Assembly (NCBI RefSeq): GCF_041102775.1
Contig: NZ_JBGCUO010000001.1
Coordinates: 2,418,001-2,482,000, forward strand
Source of the DNA: Alcanivorax sp. REN37
GTDB lineage: Bacteria > Pseudomonadota > Gammaproteobacteria > Pseudomonadales > Alcanivoracaceae
Length of the DNA: 64,000 bases
Direction: 5' to 3'
A program made the translations under genes and the position numbers. Below are positions 21,301 through 30,035 of this stretch, piece by piece. Numbering within the stretch: the stretch's first letter is position 1; every line of letters begins with the position of its first letter. A model generated the notes under the pieces. That model was not told where the DNA came from and did not search any database. It worked only from the letters and a program-made list of their open reading frames with translations.

Positions 21301-23865
21301 CGGCCGCCGCAGCCCCACATACGCCGGCCACGGATGGTAGTCGCGTGCCTGGGTATCAATGCTGAATTGGCCGCCGGGCTCGAACACCCGGGTGGTGAGC
21401 ATGGCGCGCAACATGCCCGGCGCATTCGGCTCGGCCGGCAATTGCAGCGGGAACCGCACTGCGCCGTTTTGGTCCAGCTGGCCTTCGAACACCGTCACCG
21501 GCTCGGCGCGGAACCGCCGCACCGGGTCATCGAACAGAAAGTCGCCGTGGGTGGCGAAGCGGGTCGGCTGGGCCAGCAGTTGCGCGTTCACATCGGCGCG
21601 GAAGCCGGCCGCCGGCGCACCGCTCAGCCACTGGCTGGCAAGCGTGATCAACTGCGGCATCTGGGCGACCGAGAACACTTCATCGCCGTCACCGAGGCTG
21701 ACGCTGAGACGGTTGGGCACCACCGTTTCCACGCGCAGGGTACGGGTGAAACTAAGCCCACCGACCTGGGCGCGCACCCGCCAAGTGCCAGTGGGCGCAT
21801 CTTCTTCGGTGCGCAGCGTGAAGGTGTAGAACGGGCCCACTGGCTGGCTCTGGGTCCGAGTTTGCACCTTGTTGCCGCGCGGGTCGTACAGTTCCAGCGT
21901 GGCCGGGTGATCGCTCGGCAGACTGCGGTGACGGTCTTCCAGCACCAGCGTCAGGAAGATGTCATCGCCGGGACGCCACACATCGCGCTCACCATAGAGC
22001 ATGCCTTTCACGGCCTGATCGAGCGTTTCACCGCCGACATCGAACTGGCTGGTGGACAGCGCACTGGTGCGCGCCAGCCGCAGGTAACCGCGCTGAGCGC
22101 CGTCGCTGGCAATGGCATAAAACGGCGTGCCGTCCAGCGTCAGCCCCAACAGCCCCTCACTGTCGCTGGTGCCCTGGCCGATGCGTTGGTGCTGGAAGTT
22201 GAACACCTCCACTTTAACGCCGGCGCGCGGACTGCCGCTGCTGAGGGTAGTGGTGGCCAGGTGCATGACCTCATCACGGCCCTGCTTGGCCAGCAGCCCG
22301 AGGTCAGATGCCAGCAGGTTGCGGCCCGGTTTATTGCTGCCGGTGCCGTACAGGTAATAAGCCGGCGAGCAGGGATCGTGGCGCTCGCTGTAGGCCACAT
22401 AACCGTTGTTCTGGTACCAGTAATCGATGCCGTCCCAACCGCTGGTTTCACTGCCTTGCGGGCCATCCCAGTTGCCCAGCGGGCGCTGCGGATCATTGAC
22501 CGGGCCATCGCCGGCGCAGGCCAACAGCACCTGATCGCGGTCGATGCTGAGTGTCAGTCGGTAGAGCGCCCCCGGCTGCTGCTGCACCAGTTCTGACACA
22601 TCCAGCAGATAACGCTGCCAGCGGTCCTGCGGCAGTTCATCCAGGGTGATGTCGCGGCGCCACAGCACCCGGCCGACGTTCTCCAGCCATACCTCGCCAT
22701 CGAGGTTATTTTGCTGCAGGAACTGGCCAAGGTTGTTGCGGAATACTTGGGTGGCGGTGACCGTCACCGCGCGCAGGTTCACCGCTTCGAACGGCACCGT
22801 GAGCCGCTCATGTTGCGGCAGCACCACGCCAGTGCCGACAAAGCGCACCGCCGGCGCCAGGCTGACCAGCGTCACGCTCTGCTCCAACCGCTTACCGAGC
22901 CGGCTGCCGTCCTCGGCCCGCAGCCCCGGCTCCAGCCGCAGCGTCACCTGGCCGCTGGCAAATTCCGGTGGGAACACGCGCAGTTGGTGGCCATCCACCT
23001 GGCTACGCACTTCGTTGTCATTGATGCGCACCAAACCGGCGCGGTTGGCACGCGGATCCAGCCGGCGGCTGAAGCTGACCACCAGCTGCGGCTCGGATTG
23101 GGTGCCAACGCGCACGTCAGTGACCTGGAAGCTCTGCTGCGCCGGCACCGAGATGCTGTGCTGGCCGCGTTGGTCCACGCCCACCGTGCGGCCGGCCCAG
23201 TCCACCACCAGCGCCCGTGCCTGCGGCGCGCTGGGCACCAAGGTGGAGAAGCTGAAATTGCGCGGGTCGTCCTGCCGCCAGGTCAGCGTCAACGGCTGGC
23301 CTTCCAACTGCACTGACACCACCTGTTTGACCGCCTCCTCGCTGCGGCTGTCCACCAAGGTCACGCGACCGGCCAAGCGGTATTGGTCGCCGTCCGGCGC
23401 CAGCGGGTCCAGCTGCACATCCAGTTGCTGCGGCAGCGCCACCAGCTCAAACGCGAACGGCTCGGTGACGCCCTCCAGCGCCAGCGCTTGCGGGTGCAGG
23501 CTGACCCGGTAACGGGTGTCCGCCGCCAGCGGCGTCAACGGTCGGATGCGCAATTCAGTGTCAGAAATGAAGCTGGCTTCCACCGCCAGCGCCGGCGTCA
23601 CCGTGACCAGTCCCGGCTGCGGCTGGCCGAGCTGCTGCGCGGTCACCACCGGCCGCTGGAAGCGCACGGTCCAGGTCGATGATGCCGGCACCCACGCGCT
23701 GGTGTGGCTGGCCACCCACTGCTGCCACCCCTCCGGCACCGGCAGACTGGCAGGCTGTACCTGCGGCGTTGGCAACGCCCCGGCGGCAGGCGAAGTGGGG
23801 TCGTTGCGCTGGTCGCAGCCGGCCAGCAGCACGGCGCTGAGCAGCGCCAGTGTGAGCAGTTTCAT
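18328..23865 (-). CDS. yfhM: Alpha-2-macroglobulin family lipoprotein YfhM
   Basis: Very large periplasmic lipoprotein, 1,845 aa, related to vertebrate alpha-2-macroglobulin and thought to trap foreign proteases that enter through a damaged envelope. A lipoprotein signal with lipobox LLAGC is at residues 14-18. The thioester motif CVEQ is intact (Cys1405), so this is the reactive type rather than the MagD type that lacks it. MG-domain repeats fill the N-terminal two thirds and the alpha-alpha thioester domain follows the motif (WPGG, YVGHFLV). Its stop overlaps pbpC; the yfhM-pbpC pairing is the known conserved arrangement. It is transcribed divergently from uup across a 129-bp gap. Confidence 0.96.
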   Translation of the reverse strand: MKLLTLALLSAVLLAGCDQRNDPTSPAAGALPTPQVQPASLPVPEGWQQWVASHTSAWVPASSTWTVRFQRPVVTAQQLGQPQPGLVTVTPALAVEASFISDTELRIRPLTPLAADTRYRVSLHPQALALEGVTEPFAFELVALPQQLDVQLDPLAPDGDQYRLAGRVTLVDSRSEEAVKQVVSVQLEGQPLTLTWRQDDPRNFSFSTLVPSAPQARALVVDWAGRTVGVDQRGQHSISVPAQQSFQVTDVRVGTQSEPQLVVSFSRRLDPRANRAGLVRINDNEVRSQVDGHQLRVFPPEFASGQVTLRLEPGLRAEDGSRLGKRLEQSVTLVSLAPAVRFVGTGVVLPQHERLTVPFEAVNLRAVTVTATQVFRNNLGQFLQQNNLDGEVWLENVGRVLWRRDITLDELPQDRWQRYLLDVSELVQQQPGALYRLTLSIDRDQVLLACAGDGPVNDPQRPLGNWDGPQGSETSGWDGIDYWYQNNGYVAYSERHDPCSPAYYLYGTGSNKPGRNLLASDLGLLAKQGRDEVMHLATTTLSSGSPRAGVKVEVFNFQHQRIGQGTSDSEGLLGLTLDGTPFYAIASDGAQRGYLRLARTSALSTSQFDVGGETLDQAVKGMLYGERDVWRPGDDIFLTLVLEDRHRSLPSDHPATLELYDPRGNKVQTRTQSQPVGPFYTFTLRTEEDAPTGTWRVRAQVGGLSFTRTLRVETVVPNRLSVSLGDGDEVFSVAQMPQLITLASQWLSGAPAAGFRADVNAQLLAQPTRFATHGDFLFDDPVRRFRAEPVTVFEGQLDQNGAVRFPLQLPAEPNAPGMLRAMLTTRVFEPGGQFSIDTQARDYHPWPAYVGLRRPAGDAARDMLLTDTDHRIDVLTLDTDGKPLARKAVEVSLFKIDWRWWWDQGGEDLARYAQGAGHTALARATIATDEHGKGEWTLRRDYPEWGRYLLRACDTEGGHCTGTILFMDWPGWAGRANENRGDGASRLTLYTDQERYQVGDTATVRLPQAQRGRALVSIENGSRVLSNYWLELGPDQTEFQLPVTAAMAPNVYVSVTLLQPHQQLDNDRPLRLFGIVPLQVDNPDTRLQPQLKVADEVRPQQPFTITVAEQQGRAMAYTLAVVDEGLLGLTGFKTPDLHARFYRREALGVRTWDLFDQVVGAYAGQLERLIALGGSDALGEMDAEAERRRRFPPVVKFLGAFTLEPGASREHQVTLPAYMGAVRVMVVAADDGRYGRADQKVVVREPLAVLSTLPRVLGPGETLSVPVSVFLQDASVSEVEVALSSDSALFDVTQPQQTLSFARPGEALAQLQLSVNQGLGQGTLCVDARGGPLTTRETTHLTVRSPNAPSVVTWHARLAPGERWQQQLALHGMDGTNMAELELSSLPPVNLAERLGYLISYPHGCVEQVTSTAFPQLYLSGLMPLSEAQRDETAANVQRAIDRLGSYQLSDGGFSYWPGGHQAEDWSSSYVGHFLVAAQQRGFNVSTTLLNNWRDYQQQRARSFVVGDSEALHAQAYRLFTLALAGAADTGAMNRLREARGLTGMARWHLAAAYLTQGLKDAARELVQNADLTPADYQRPGATFGSPLRDQAVMLPVLMGLGRHRDADQLADRVADGLSADQWHSTQTLAWSLYAMAAYYHTQDAAPLRAQWQQGDQPAQLLTSDAALVRQPLAARAGPVTVENRSEGRLYVVLSNRGTPAAGHEPVLAEGLQLKVAFEGRDGQPLNVATLAQGTDVLARVTVTNLTQRRQDQVALSQLLPSGWQVNPEQRTDAELSEELDYQDIRDDRVYSYFSLEPGASRRFTVSLNASFAGRFYLPGWQVENMYDGKVRGTTAGRWVTVEAR

Positions 23866-23994
23866 CGGGAATCATCCTTGCGCGGGCAATGGCGCCGACA
23901 ATACCACAGCGCTCAGAATCGCCGCACTGCTGCCGATCACGCATCCTGCTACACTTGCGCGCCCCGTCCACCACCCGACTGTGAGTGCCCCACC

Positions 23995-25878
23995 ATGGCT
24001 CTGATGACCCTCCGCCAACTGCAACTCAGCTTCGGTGCCGCACCGCTGCTGGACCAAGTGTCGCTGGCGATCGACAAGGGCGAGCGGCTGTGTCTGGTGG
24101 GCCGCAACGGCGCCGGCAAATCGACGCTGATGAAGATCATTGCCGGTGAGATCATTCCCGACGACGGCCATATCGAACGCCAACAAGGGCTGCGTGTGGC
24201 GCGGCTGGAGCAGGAGGTGCCCCACGACGCCACCGGCTCGGTGTTCGAGGTGGTGGCCAGCGGCCTCGGTGCCGAAGGCACGCTGCTGTCGCGCTACCAG
24301 CAACTGACGCTGGCACTGGAACACGGCGAGGACGTGCTCGACGAATTCCAGCAGGTGCAGCAGGACATCGACCAACGCGGCGCCTGGGATCTGGCGCAAC
24401 GGGTCGACACTGTGCTGTCACGGCTGACGCTGGACGGCAACCTGCCGTTCGCCGGCCTGTCCGGCGGCATGAAGCGCCGCGTGCTGCTGGCGCGGGCGCT
24501 GGTTCAGGCGCCGGATATTCTGCTGCTGGACGAACCCACCAACCACCTCGACATCGACGCCATCCGCTGGCTGGAAGAATTCCTGCTCAGTTTCAACGCC
24601 ACCTTGGTGTTTATCACCCACGACCGCGCCTTCGTGCGCACGCTGGCCACCCGCATCGTCGAGCTCGATCGCGGCCGTCTGACCAGTTGGCCAGGCGACT
24701 ATCAGAAGTACCTGGACGGCAAGCAGGCGGCGCTGGAAGCGGAAGAGCGCGCGCAAGCCGAATTCGACAAGAAGCTGGCGCGCGAGGAAGCCTGGATCCG
24801 CCAAGGCATCAAGGCCCGCCGCACCCGCAACGAAGGCCGAGTGCGCGCCTTGAAAGCGCTGCGTCAGGAGTACTCCGAGCGCCGCAACCGCCAAGGCACC
24901 GCCAGCCTCACCATGCAAGATGCCCAGCGCTCCGGCCGGCTGGTGTTGGAGGCCGAAGGGCTGTCGCACCGTTACGGCGACAGCCAGCTGATCGACGGCC
25001 TCGACCTGACGCTGCTGCGCGGTGACCGCATCGGCATCATCGGCGCCAACGGCTGCGGCAAGTCCACGCTGCTGCGTATTCTGCTCGGCCAACTGACGCC
25101 GGACGCCGGCACCGTAACGCTCGGCACCCAGCTCGACGTGGCCTACTTCGACCAGTTGCGTGGCAGCCTCGACGAAGAACGCACGGTGCTGGAAAACGTC
25201 ACCGAAGGCAGCGATATCCTCACCATCAACGGCCAGCCCAAGCATGCCATCGGCTACCTGCAGGAATTCCTGTTCGAGCCGGCACGCGCCCGGCAGCCGG
25301 TGAAAGCGTTGTCCGGCGGCGAACGCAACCGGCTGCTGCTGGCCAAGCTGTTCACCCGGCCGTTCAACCTGCTGGTACTGGACGAACCGACTAACGACCT
25401 GGACGCCGAGACGCTCGACCTGCTGGAAGAGCAGCTGTTGGCGTTCAACGGCACCCTGCTGCTGGTGAGCCACGACCGGGAATTCATCGACAACGTGGTC
25501 ACCAGCACGCTGGTGTTCGAACACGGCCAGATCAATCAGTACGTCGGCGGCTACCAAGATTGGCTGCGCCAACGCCCCAGCGCCGCGCCGGCCGCCGCAG
25601 CGCCAGCGACGGCAGCACCGCAACCGGCCACCAGCCCAGCCGCCGCGCCGGCCGCCCCGGCGCGCAAGCTGTCCTACGCCGAACGGCTGGAGTTGGAAAA
25701 ACTGCCGGCCGAAATTGAAACTCTGGAAACCCAGCAACAAGCGCTGCACGCCCGCATGGCCGAGCCGGATTTCTACCAAGACGCCGACCTGGTCAAGGCC
25801 ACCAACGCCGAATTGGCGACGCTGGAAGCGGCCCTCGCCGAGCGCTATCAGCGCTGGGAGCAACTGGACGGGCAGTAA
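23995..25878 (+). CDS. uup: ABC-F family ATPase Uup
   Basis: Soluble ABC-F protein of 627 aa with two nucleotide-binding domains and no membrane segment. The first NBD has Walker A GRNGAGKST (residues 36-44), LSGGMKRR and LLDEPTNHLD; the second has GANGCGKST, LSGGERNR and VLDEPTNDLD. The N-terminus and a C-terminal Ala/Pro-rich linker (about 530-555) leading to a coiled coil (about 570-625) match Uup, whose C-terminal domain binds DNA or RNA. E. coli Uup affects transposon precise excision and is proposed to act on ribosomes or replication intermediates. The ATG at 23995 and another at 24004 are both possible. The gene is divergent from yfhM. Confidence 0.92.
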   Translation: MALMTLRQLQLSFGAAPLLDQVSLAIDKGERLCLVGRNGAGKSTLMKIIAGEIIPDDGHIERQQGLRVARLEQEVPHDATGSVFEVVASGLGAEGTLLSRYQQLTLALEHGEDVLDEFQQVQQDIDQRGAWDLAQRVDTVLSRLTLDGNLPFAGLSGGMKRRVLLARALVQAPDILLLDEPTNHLDIDAIRWLEEFLLSFNATLVFITHDRAFVRTLATRIVELDRGRLTSWPGDYQKYLDGKQAALEAEERAQAEFDKKLAREEAWIRQGIKARRTRNEGRVRALKALRQEYSERRNRQGTASLTMQDAQRSGRLVLEAEGLSHRYGDSQLIDGLDLTLLRGDRIGIIGANGCGKSTLLRILLGQLTPDAGTVTLGTQLDVAYFDQLRGSLDEERTVLENVTEGSDILTINGQPKHAIGYLQEFLFEPARARQPVKALSGGERNRLLLAKLFTRPFNLLVLDEPTNDLDAETLDLLEEQLLAFNGTLLLVSHDREFIDNVVTSTLVFEHGQINQYVGGYQDWLRQRPSAAPAAAAPATAAPQPATSPAAAPAAPARKLSYAERLELEKLPAEIETLETQQQALHARMAEPDFYQDADLVKATNAELATLEAALAERYQRWEQLDGQ

Positions 25879-25943
25879 CTGGGGAACACTGGCGCGCGGC
25901 AAGGTTCCAAGCGCCCATCGCCCCTGACAGGAGAGCTGTGTCG

Positions 25944-27398
25944 ATGCCCCACCCGCGTCTGTTGCCCTGGTTGTGCCCGCTGCTGTTAAGCCCAGCGCTG
26001 GCGTTCGCCACGCCCCCCGCTGCTGACCAAGGCACGCCGGTAGCGGTGGTGGCGCCCGCGGTCGACAACGATGTCATCGCCCCAGAGGCGGCGCCGGCGG
26101 GCCCGGTGGCAGTGGCGGCGCCGGTTGATGGCGATCGCGCCGCCCCAGTGGCGACACCGGCCGGCCCCATTATCCCGGTGGCGAATGCCTCCCACGGCGA
26201 TGCCGCACCCCGCACAACGCCTGCCGCGGATTCCCGCTCGATCGCGGACGCCGGCCTCGGCACCTCCGCCGCCGCTGACCACTCGGGCGCTACCGACAAC
26301 GCGGCCCCCGACAGCGACGCACCGGCCTCCGTCGGCCCACTGCAGCTGCTTGGTGGCACGATTGCGCCCGGCGAGTTCAACACCCTGCACTGGCACCCGC
26401 CGCAGTCGTTCACCTCGATCGCCACCCCGGTGCCGGTGCTGGTGGCGCGCGGCGCCCAACCGGGGCCGACGCTGTGCCTCACCGCCGCCATCCATGGCGA
26501 CGAGCTGAACGGCATCGAGATGGTGCGGCGGCTGATGTTCGAACTGGAACCGCGCGAGCTGGCCGGCACCGTGATCGGCGTGCCAATCGTGAATTTGGAA
26601 GGTTTTCGCCGTGGCGAGCGCTACCTGACCGACCGCCGCGACTTGAATCGCCACTTCCCCGGCACCGAGGACGGCAGCTCCGCCGGGCGCATTGCCTACA
26701 GCCTGTTCGACCAGGTGATCCGCCACTGCGATTACCTCGCCGACCTACACACCGGCTCCCAGCGCCGCATCAACCATGCCCAAATCCGTGGCGACCTGCG
26801 CCACGAGAACATTGTCGCCTTCGCGCGCCAGTTCGGCGGCATCACCGTGCTGCACGGCAAGGCCGCCAGCGGCACCCTGCGTGACGCTGCGGTGGCCGCC
26901 GGCATCCCGGCGGTGACCCTAGAAGCCGGCGGGCCACACCGGCTTGAGGACGATGCGGTGGAGGCCGGCGTGAAAGCGCTGGAAACGCTGCTCGACAACC
27001 TCGGCGTGCGCAAAGCCAAACGGCTGTGGCGCACGCCGCAGCCGGTGTTCTATGAGTCGCGCTGGCTGCGTGCCCCGCAGGGCGGCATCCTGCTGTCTAA
27101 CGTGCGGCTGAACCAAGCGGTGCGCGCCGGCGAAGTGCTCGGCACCGTCACCGACCCGGTCAGCAATACCGGCAGTGCCATCATCGCGCCGTTCGATGGC
27201 CGGCTGCTGGGCATGGCGGAGAACCAGGTGGTGCACACCGGCTTTGCCGCCTATCACCTTGGCGTCGAGAAGCGCGTCGAGGACGTACAGGAAGATGCCC
27301 GCCGCGAGGAGCAACAAAGCCCGACGCCACCCTCTGACGACGACGGCCCGTCGATGTCCGGCAGTGCGCCGGCGGACGTGGACACCGAAGCCCCCTGA
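25944..27398 (+). CDS. Succinylglutamate desuccinylase/aspartoacylase family zinc hydrolase with long Ala/Pro-rich N-terminal tether
   Basis: M14-like zinc deacylase (AstE/AspA superfamily), 484 aa. The metal ligands are visible as H184 and E187 in AAIHGDELNG and H269 in LADLHTGS, with the catalytic Glu in TLEAGG (E327). A C-terminal lipoyl-like barrel follows (about 380-450). Unusually for this family there is an N-terminal signal-peptide-like segment (residues 5-22) and then about 110 residues of low-complexity Ala/Pro/Asp sequence before the catalytic domain, plus an acidic tail, suggesting export and a flexible spacer. Substrate unknown. An in-frame GTG at 25938 is an alternative; the ATG has AGGAG at better spacing. 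It precedes trxC by 23 bases. Confidence 0.85.
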   Translation: MPHPRLLPWLCPLLLSPALAFATPPAADQGTPVAVVAPAVDNDVIAPEAAPAGPVAVAAPVDGDRAAPVATPAGPIIPVANASHGDAAPRTTPAADSRSIADAGLGTSAAADHSGATDNAAPDSDAPASVGPLQLLGGTIAPGEFNTLHWHPPQSFTSIATPVPVLVARGAQPGPTLCLTAAIHGDELNGIEMVRRLMFELEPRELAGTVIGVPIVNLEGFRRGERYLTDRRDLNRHFPGTEDGSSAGRIAYSLFDQVIRHCDYLADLHTGSQRRINHAQIRGDLRHENIVAFARQFGGITVLHGKAASGTLRDAAVAAGIPAVTLEAGGPHRLEDDAVEAGVKALETLLDNLGVRKAKRLWRTPQPVFYESRWLRAPQGGILLSNVRLNQAVRAGEVLGTVTDPVSNTGSAIIAPFDGRLLGMAENQVVHTGFAAYHLGVEKRVEDVQEDARREEQQSPTPPSDDDGPSMSGSAPADVDTEAP

Positions 27399-27421
27399 CT
27401 GCCCCGCTTGAGGATGCTGCC

Positions 27422-27856
27422 ATGAGCGAATCGATGCTGATCACCTGCCCCCATTGCCACCAACGCAACCGGCTGCCGGCCACGCGGCTGGCCGATGGCG
27501 GCCGCTGCGGCCAGTGCAAGCAAGCACTGTTCAACGCGCAGCCGGTGGTGCTCAACGCCGGCAACTTTGAGGCCCACCTGCAATCGGATCTGCCGCTGGT
27601 GGTGGATTTCTGGGCGCCGTGGTGTGGCCCCTGCCGCCAGTTCGCGCCGGTGTTCGAACAGGCCTGTGCCGCGCTGGAACCCCAAGTGCGGTTGGCGAAG
27701 GTCGACACCGAAGCGGAGCCAGCGCTGGCCGGCCGGTTTGCGATCCGCTCGATCCCGACGCTGATCTTGTTCCGCCACGGCCGCGAACAGCAGCGGCTAT
27801 CCGGCGCGTTGCCGGCGGCGGCGTTCCAGCAATGGGTGCGTGAACAGCTCGGCTGA
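27422..27856 (+). CDS. trxC: Thioredoxin 2 (zinc-ribbon thioredoxin TrxC)
   Basis: Cytoplasmic thioredoxin with an N-terminal zinc ribbon, 144 aa, normal for TrxC. The Zn ligands are C9 and C12 (CPHC) and C29 and C32 (CGQC). The redox centre is WCGPC with C68 and C71, and the cis-Pro lies in SIPTL. In E. coli TrxC is OxyR-induced and reduces ribonucleotide reductase and damaged proteins under oxidative stress. The gene lies directly after the deacylase and heads a run of oxidative-stress-type genes (OsmC-like, pirin) on the same strand. Confidence 0.96.
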   Translation: MSESMLITCPHCHQRNRLPATRLADGGRCGQCKQALFNAQPVVLNAGNFEAHLQSDLPLVVDFWAPWCGPCRQFAPVFEQACAALEPQVRLAKVDTEAEPALAGRFAIRSIPTLILFRHGREQQRLSGALPAAAFQQWVREQLG

Positions 27857-27970
27857 GCCGCAATTGCAAAAAGCTGCCACCGCGGTGGCCAATGGCCGTG
27901 CACCTGTGCAAGGCTGCCAGCACCCCCGGGTGCTTTGCCGCCCGGCCCCCCGACTTGACGGAGACAGGTC

Positions 27971-28375
27971 ATGCGTACCCTCACCCAGGCCCGCGCCCAG
28001 CTGGGCAGCACTGCTTACCGCACCGACATCCACAGCGGCCGTTTTACTCTGGTGGCTGACGAGCCGGTCAGCGCCGGCGGCCAGGATGCCGGCCCGGCGC
28101 CCTACGATTACATTCTCGCCGGCCTCGCCGCCTGCACGCTGATGACGCTGCGCATGTATGCCGAGCGCAAGGGCTGGGAGCTGGGCCAGTTGGACCTGGA
28201 CATCAGCCTCGCCAAGGACGCCGACAAGCGCACCCACATCCACCGCAGCCTGCAATGCAGCGCGCCGCTCAGCGACGAACAATGGCAACGACTGCTGGAA
28301 ATCTGCGCCAAAACACCGGTGACGCTGACGCTGGCGCAAGGCAGCAGCATCACCACCGAACGCCGTAGCGACTGA
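27971..28375 (+). CDS. OsmC/Ohr family protein (putative thiol peroxidase)
   Basis: The product is a 134-aa OsmC-fold protein. Two conserved cysteines are present, C55 in GLAACTLMTLRMY and C96 in RSLQC, as expected for a peroxidatic and resolving pair acting on organic hydroperoxides. Length and the MTLRMYA motif resemble the YhfA-type branch more than Ohr, so the substrate is uncertain. GACGGAGA gives a good Shine-Dalgarno before the ATG. It sits 114 bases after trxC and 58 before the pirin gene, separated from the latter by a strong hairpin at 28385-28415. Confidence 0.88.
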   Translation: MRTLTQARAQLGSTAYRTDIHSGRFTLVADEPVSAGGQDAGPAPYDYILAGLAACTLMTLRMYAERKGWELGQLDLDISLAKDADKRTHIHRSLQCSAPLSDEQWQRLLEICAKTPVTLTLAQGSSITTERRSD

Positions 28376-28384
28376 TTCACTACC

Positions 28385-28415
28385 GTCGCCGGCGGCCTGA
28401 CCACCGCCGGGCGAC
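28385..28415. repeat. GC-rich intergenic hairpin between osmC-like and pirin genes
   Basis: The inverted repeat 28385-28395 pairs with 28404-28415 (6 + 5 bp with a single-base bulge) around an 8-base loop. It has no T run, so it is more likely an mRNA stabiliser, REP-like element or attenuator than an intrinsic terminator. Confidence 0.5.
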
Positions 28416-28433
28416 GCCACCAGGGAGACCACC

Positions 28434-29393
28434 ATGAGCACCGATCTGGCCATGACCCCGGGCGAGTACGCCCAGTGCCCCAATGCCCCGCGCCAGCATT
28501 GCGCCATTCCGCTGGCCGCGCGCCAGTCCATTCTCGGTGAGGGCATGCGCATTCGCCGGCTGCTGCCGCACACGGACAAACGCATGATTGGCGCTTGGTG
28601 CTTCTTCGACCACGCCGGCCCAGTGGACGTCAGTGACGGCCCCGGCGTGCGCGTTGGCCCGCATCCGCACACCGGTCTGCAAACCTTCAGCTGGATGGTG
28701 GATGGCGAGATCCTGCACCGCGACAGCCTTGGCTACAAACAGCTGCTGACCCAGGGCCAGGTCAATCTGATGACCGCCGGCAAGGGCATTTCCCACTCCG
28801 AGGAATCACCGGAAATCAGTGCCCGCTCCGCCACCCTGCAACTGGCGCAGTTCTGGATCGCGCTGCCGGATGACAAGCGCTTCATCGAGCCGGCGTTCGA
28901 GCATTACGCCACGCTGCCGAAGTGGGAGCAGGACGGCGCCACCATCACCTTGTTGGTGGGCGATTGGCTGGGACAACAGTCGCCGGTGGCGGTGCACACG
29001 CCGCTGCTGGGCGCTGACCTCACCAGCCAAGGAGCGACCACGCTGACGCTGCCGCTGGAGCCGGGCTTTGAGTACGGCATTGCGGTACTGACCGGTTCCG
29101 CCCAGGTGGACGAGCACGCGCTGGAACCGGGCACCCTGCTGTACTTGGGCAAGGACCGCAGCGGCTTCACGCTGGAGATCAAGGAGGCCAGCCAGATCAT
29201 CCTCATCGGCGGCGAACCGTTCGGCGAGGACATCCTGCTGTACTGGAACTTTGTCGCCCGCAACGCCGACGAGGTGCGCGGCTTTATCGAGCAGTGGGAA
29301 CAAGGTGATCAGTTCGGCACCGTGGTCGGGTTCGAGGGTGCCTCACTGAAAGCGCCGCCGCTGGCTGATAATGTGCGGCTGAAACAGAAGTGA
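28434..29393 (+). CDS. Pirin family bicupin
   Basis: Pirin-like two-domain cupin, 319 aa. The metal-binding set of the N-terminal cupin is visible as H77 and H79 (PHPHTGLQT), H121 and E123 (GISHSEE). The C-terminal cupin carries the PFGEDILLYWNFV segment typical of the YhhW/YhaK group. Bacterial pirins bind Fe; some have quercetin dioxygenase activity and others modulate metabolism or stress responses, so the exact role is open. It is the last plus-strand gene of the trxC cluster, ending 18 bases before the convergent DoxX gene. Confidence 0.9.
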   Translation: MSTDLAMTPGEYAQCPNAPRQHCAIPLAARQSILGEGMRIRRLLPHTDKRMIGAWCFFDHAGPVDVSDGPGVRVGPHPHTGLQTFSWMVDGEILHRDSLGYKQLLTQGQVNLMTAGKGISHSEESPEISARSATLQLAQFWIALPDDKRFIEPAFEHYATLPKWEQDGATITLLVGDWLGQQSPVAVHTPLLGADLTSQGATTLTLPLEPGFEYGIAVLTGSAQVDEHALEPGTLLYLGKDRSGFTLEIKEASQIILIGGEPFGEDILLYWNFVARNADEVRGFIEQWEQGDQFGTVVGFEGASLKAPPLADNVRLKQK

Positions 29394-29411
29394 TGTTCGA
29401 CGGGCGCCGGC

Positions 29412-29804
29412 TCAGGCCAGCGCCCGCTCGCGCGCGGCATCAACGCTGAAACGACCCGGCCCTTGGGCGCCGAGAATCAGCAGCCCGCCGGCGATGGCCA
29501 GGTTGTGCATCAGCAGCAGTTCCTGCAGCGGGTCGTCGAGGCCGTGCACTCGCAGTCCCACCATCAGCGACAGCGTCGCCAGCAAAACTGCCGCACGTCG
29601 CGTCTGCCACCCGACCCCCAGCGCGATCCCGGCGCCCAACTCCAGCGCGATCACCAATGGTAGCCAGCCAGCCGCCAGCCCGTGCTCTAACAGCCACTGT
29701 TGGGTGCTGGCGTAATCGCCGAGGTGATCGAAGCCGGCCAGCACAAACAGCGCCGCCAGCAACACCCGTCCTGCCAACATCAACGCCTGCCTGATCGGTT
29801 CCAT
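29412..29804 (-). CDS. DoxX family membrane protein
   Basis: The product is a 130-aa integral membrane protein with four hydrophobic helices and the DoxX pattern LAALFVLAGFDHLGDY near the N-terminus and LMHNLAIAGGLL near the C-terminus. DoxX/DoxD-type proteins are linked to thiosulfate:quinone oxidoreductase or redox homeostasis; a specific reaction cannot be assigned. The ATG at 29804 is preceded by GGGAG at good spacing. It is convergent with the pirin gene; their shared position with trxC and the OsmC-like gene suggests a loose redox-stress neighbourhood. Confidence 0.85.
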   Translation of the reverse strand: MEPIRQALMLAGRVLLAALFVLAGFDHLGDYASTQQWLLEHGLAAGWLPLVIALELGAGIALGVGWQTRRAAVLLATLSLMVGLRVHGLDDPLQELLLMHNLAIAGGLLILGAQGPGRFSVDAARERALA

Positions 29805-30035
29805 GGCCGCTCCCGCACACTGCACCGCCGGCACACTACCGGTCGGTTCCGGGAAGCACTCTACGCCGCCGCTGATGACCGAAACAGCGCACGGAACTGT
29901 TCCAATTGTTCAAAATTTCTAAATCCTCCCGAGCGGTCGTTCCAGCCCGGTTGGACCTGCCACCGCAGTCAGCCAATCGGCTAAGCTAGGCGCCATCTGC
30001 GTCATGATGACGCCGCGGCCACCGGAGGGATGCCG

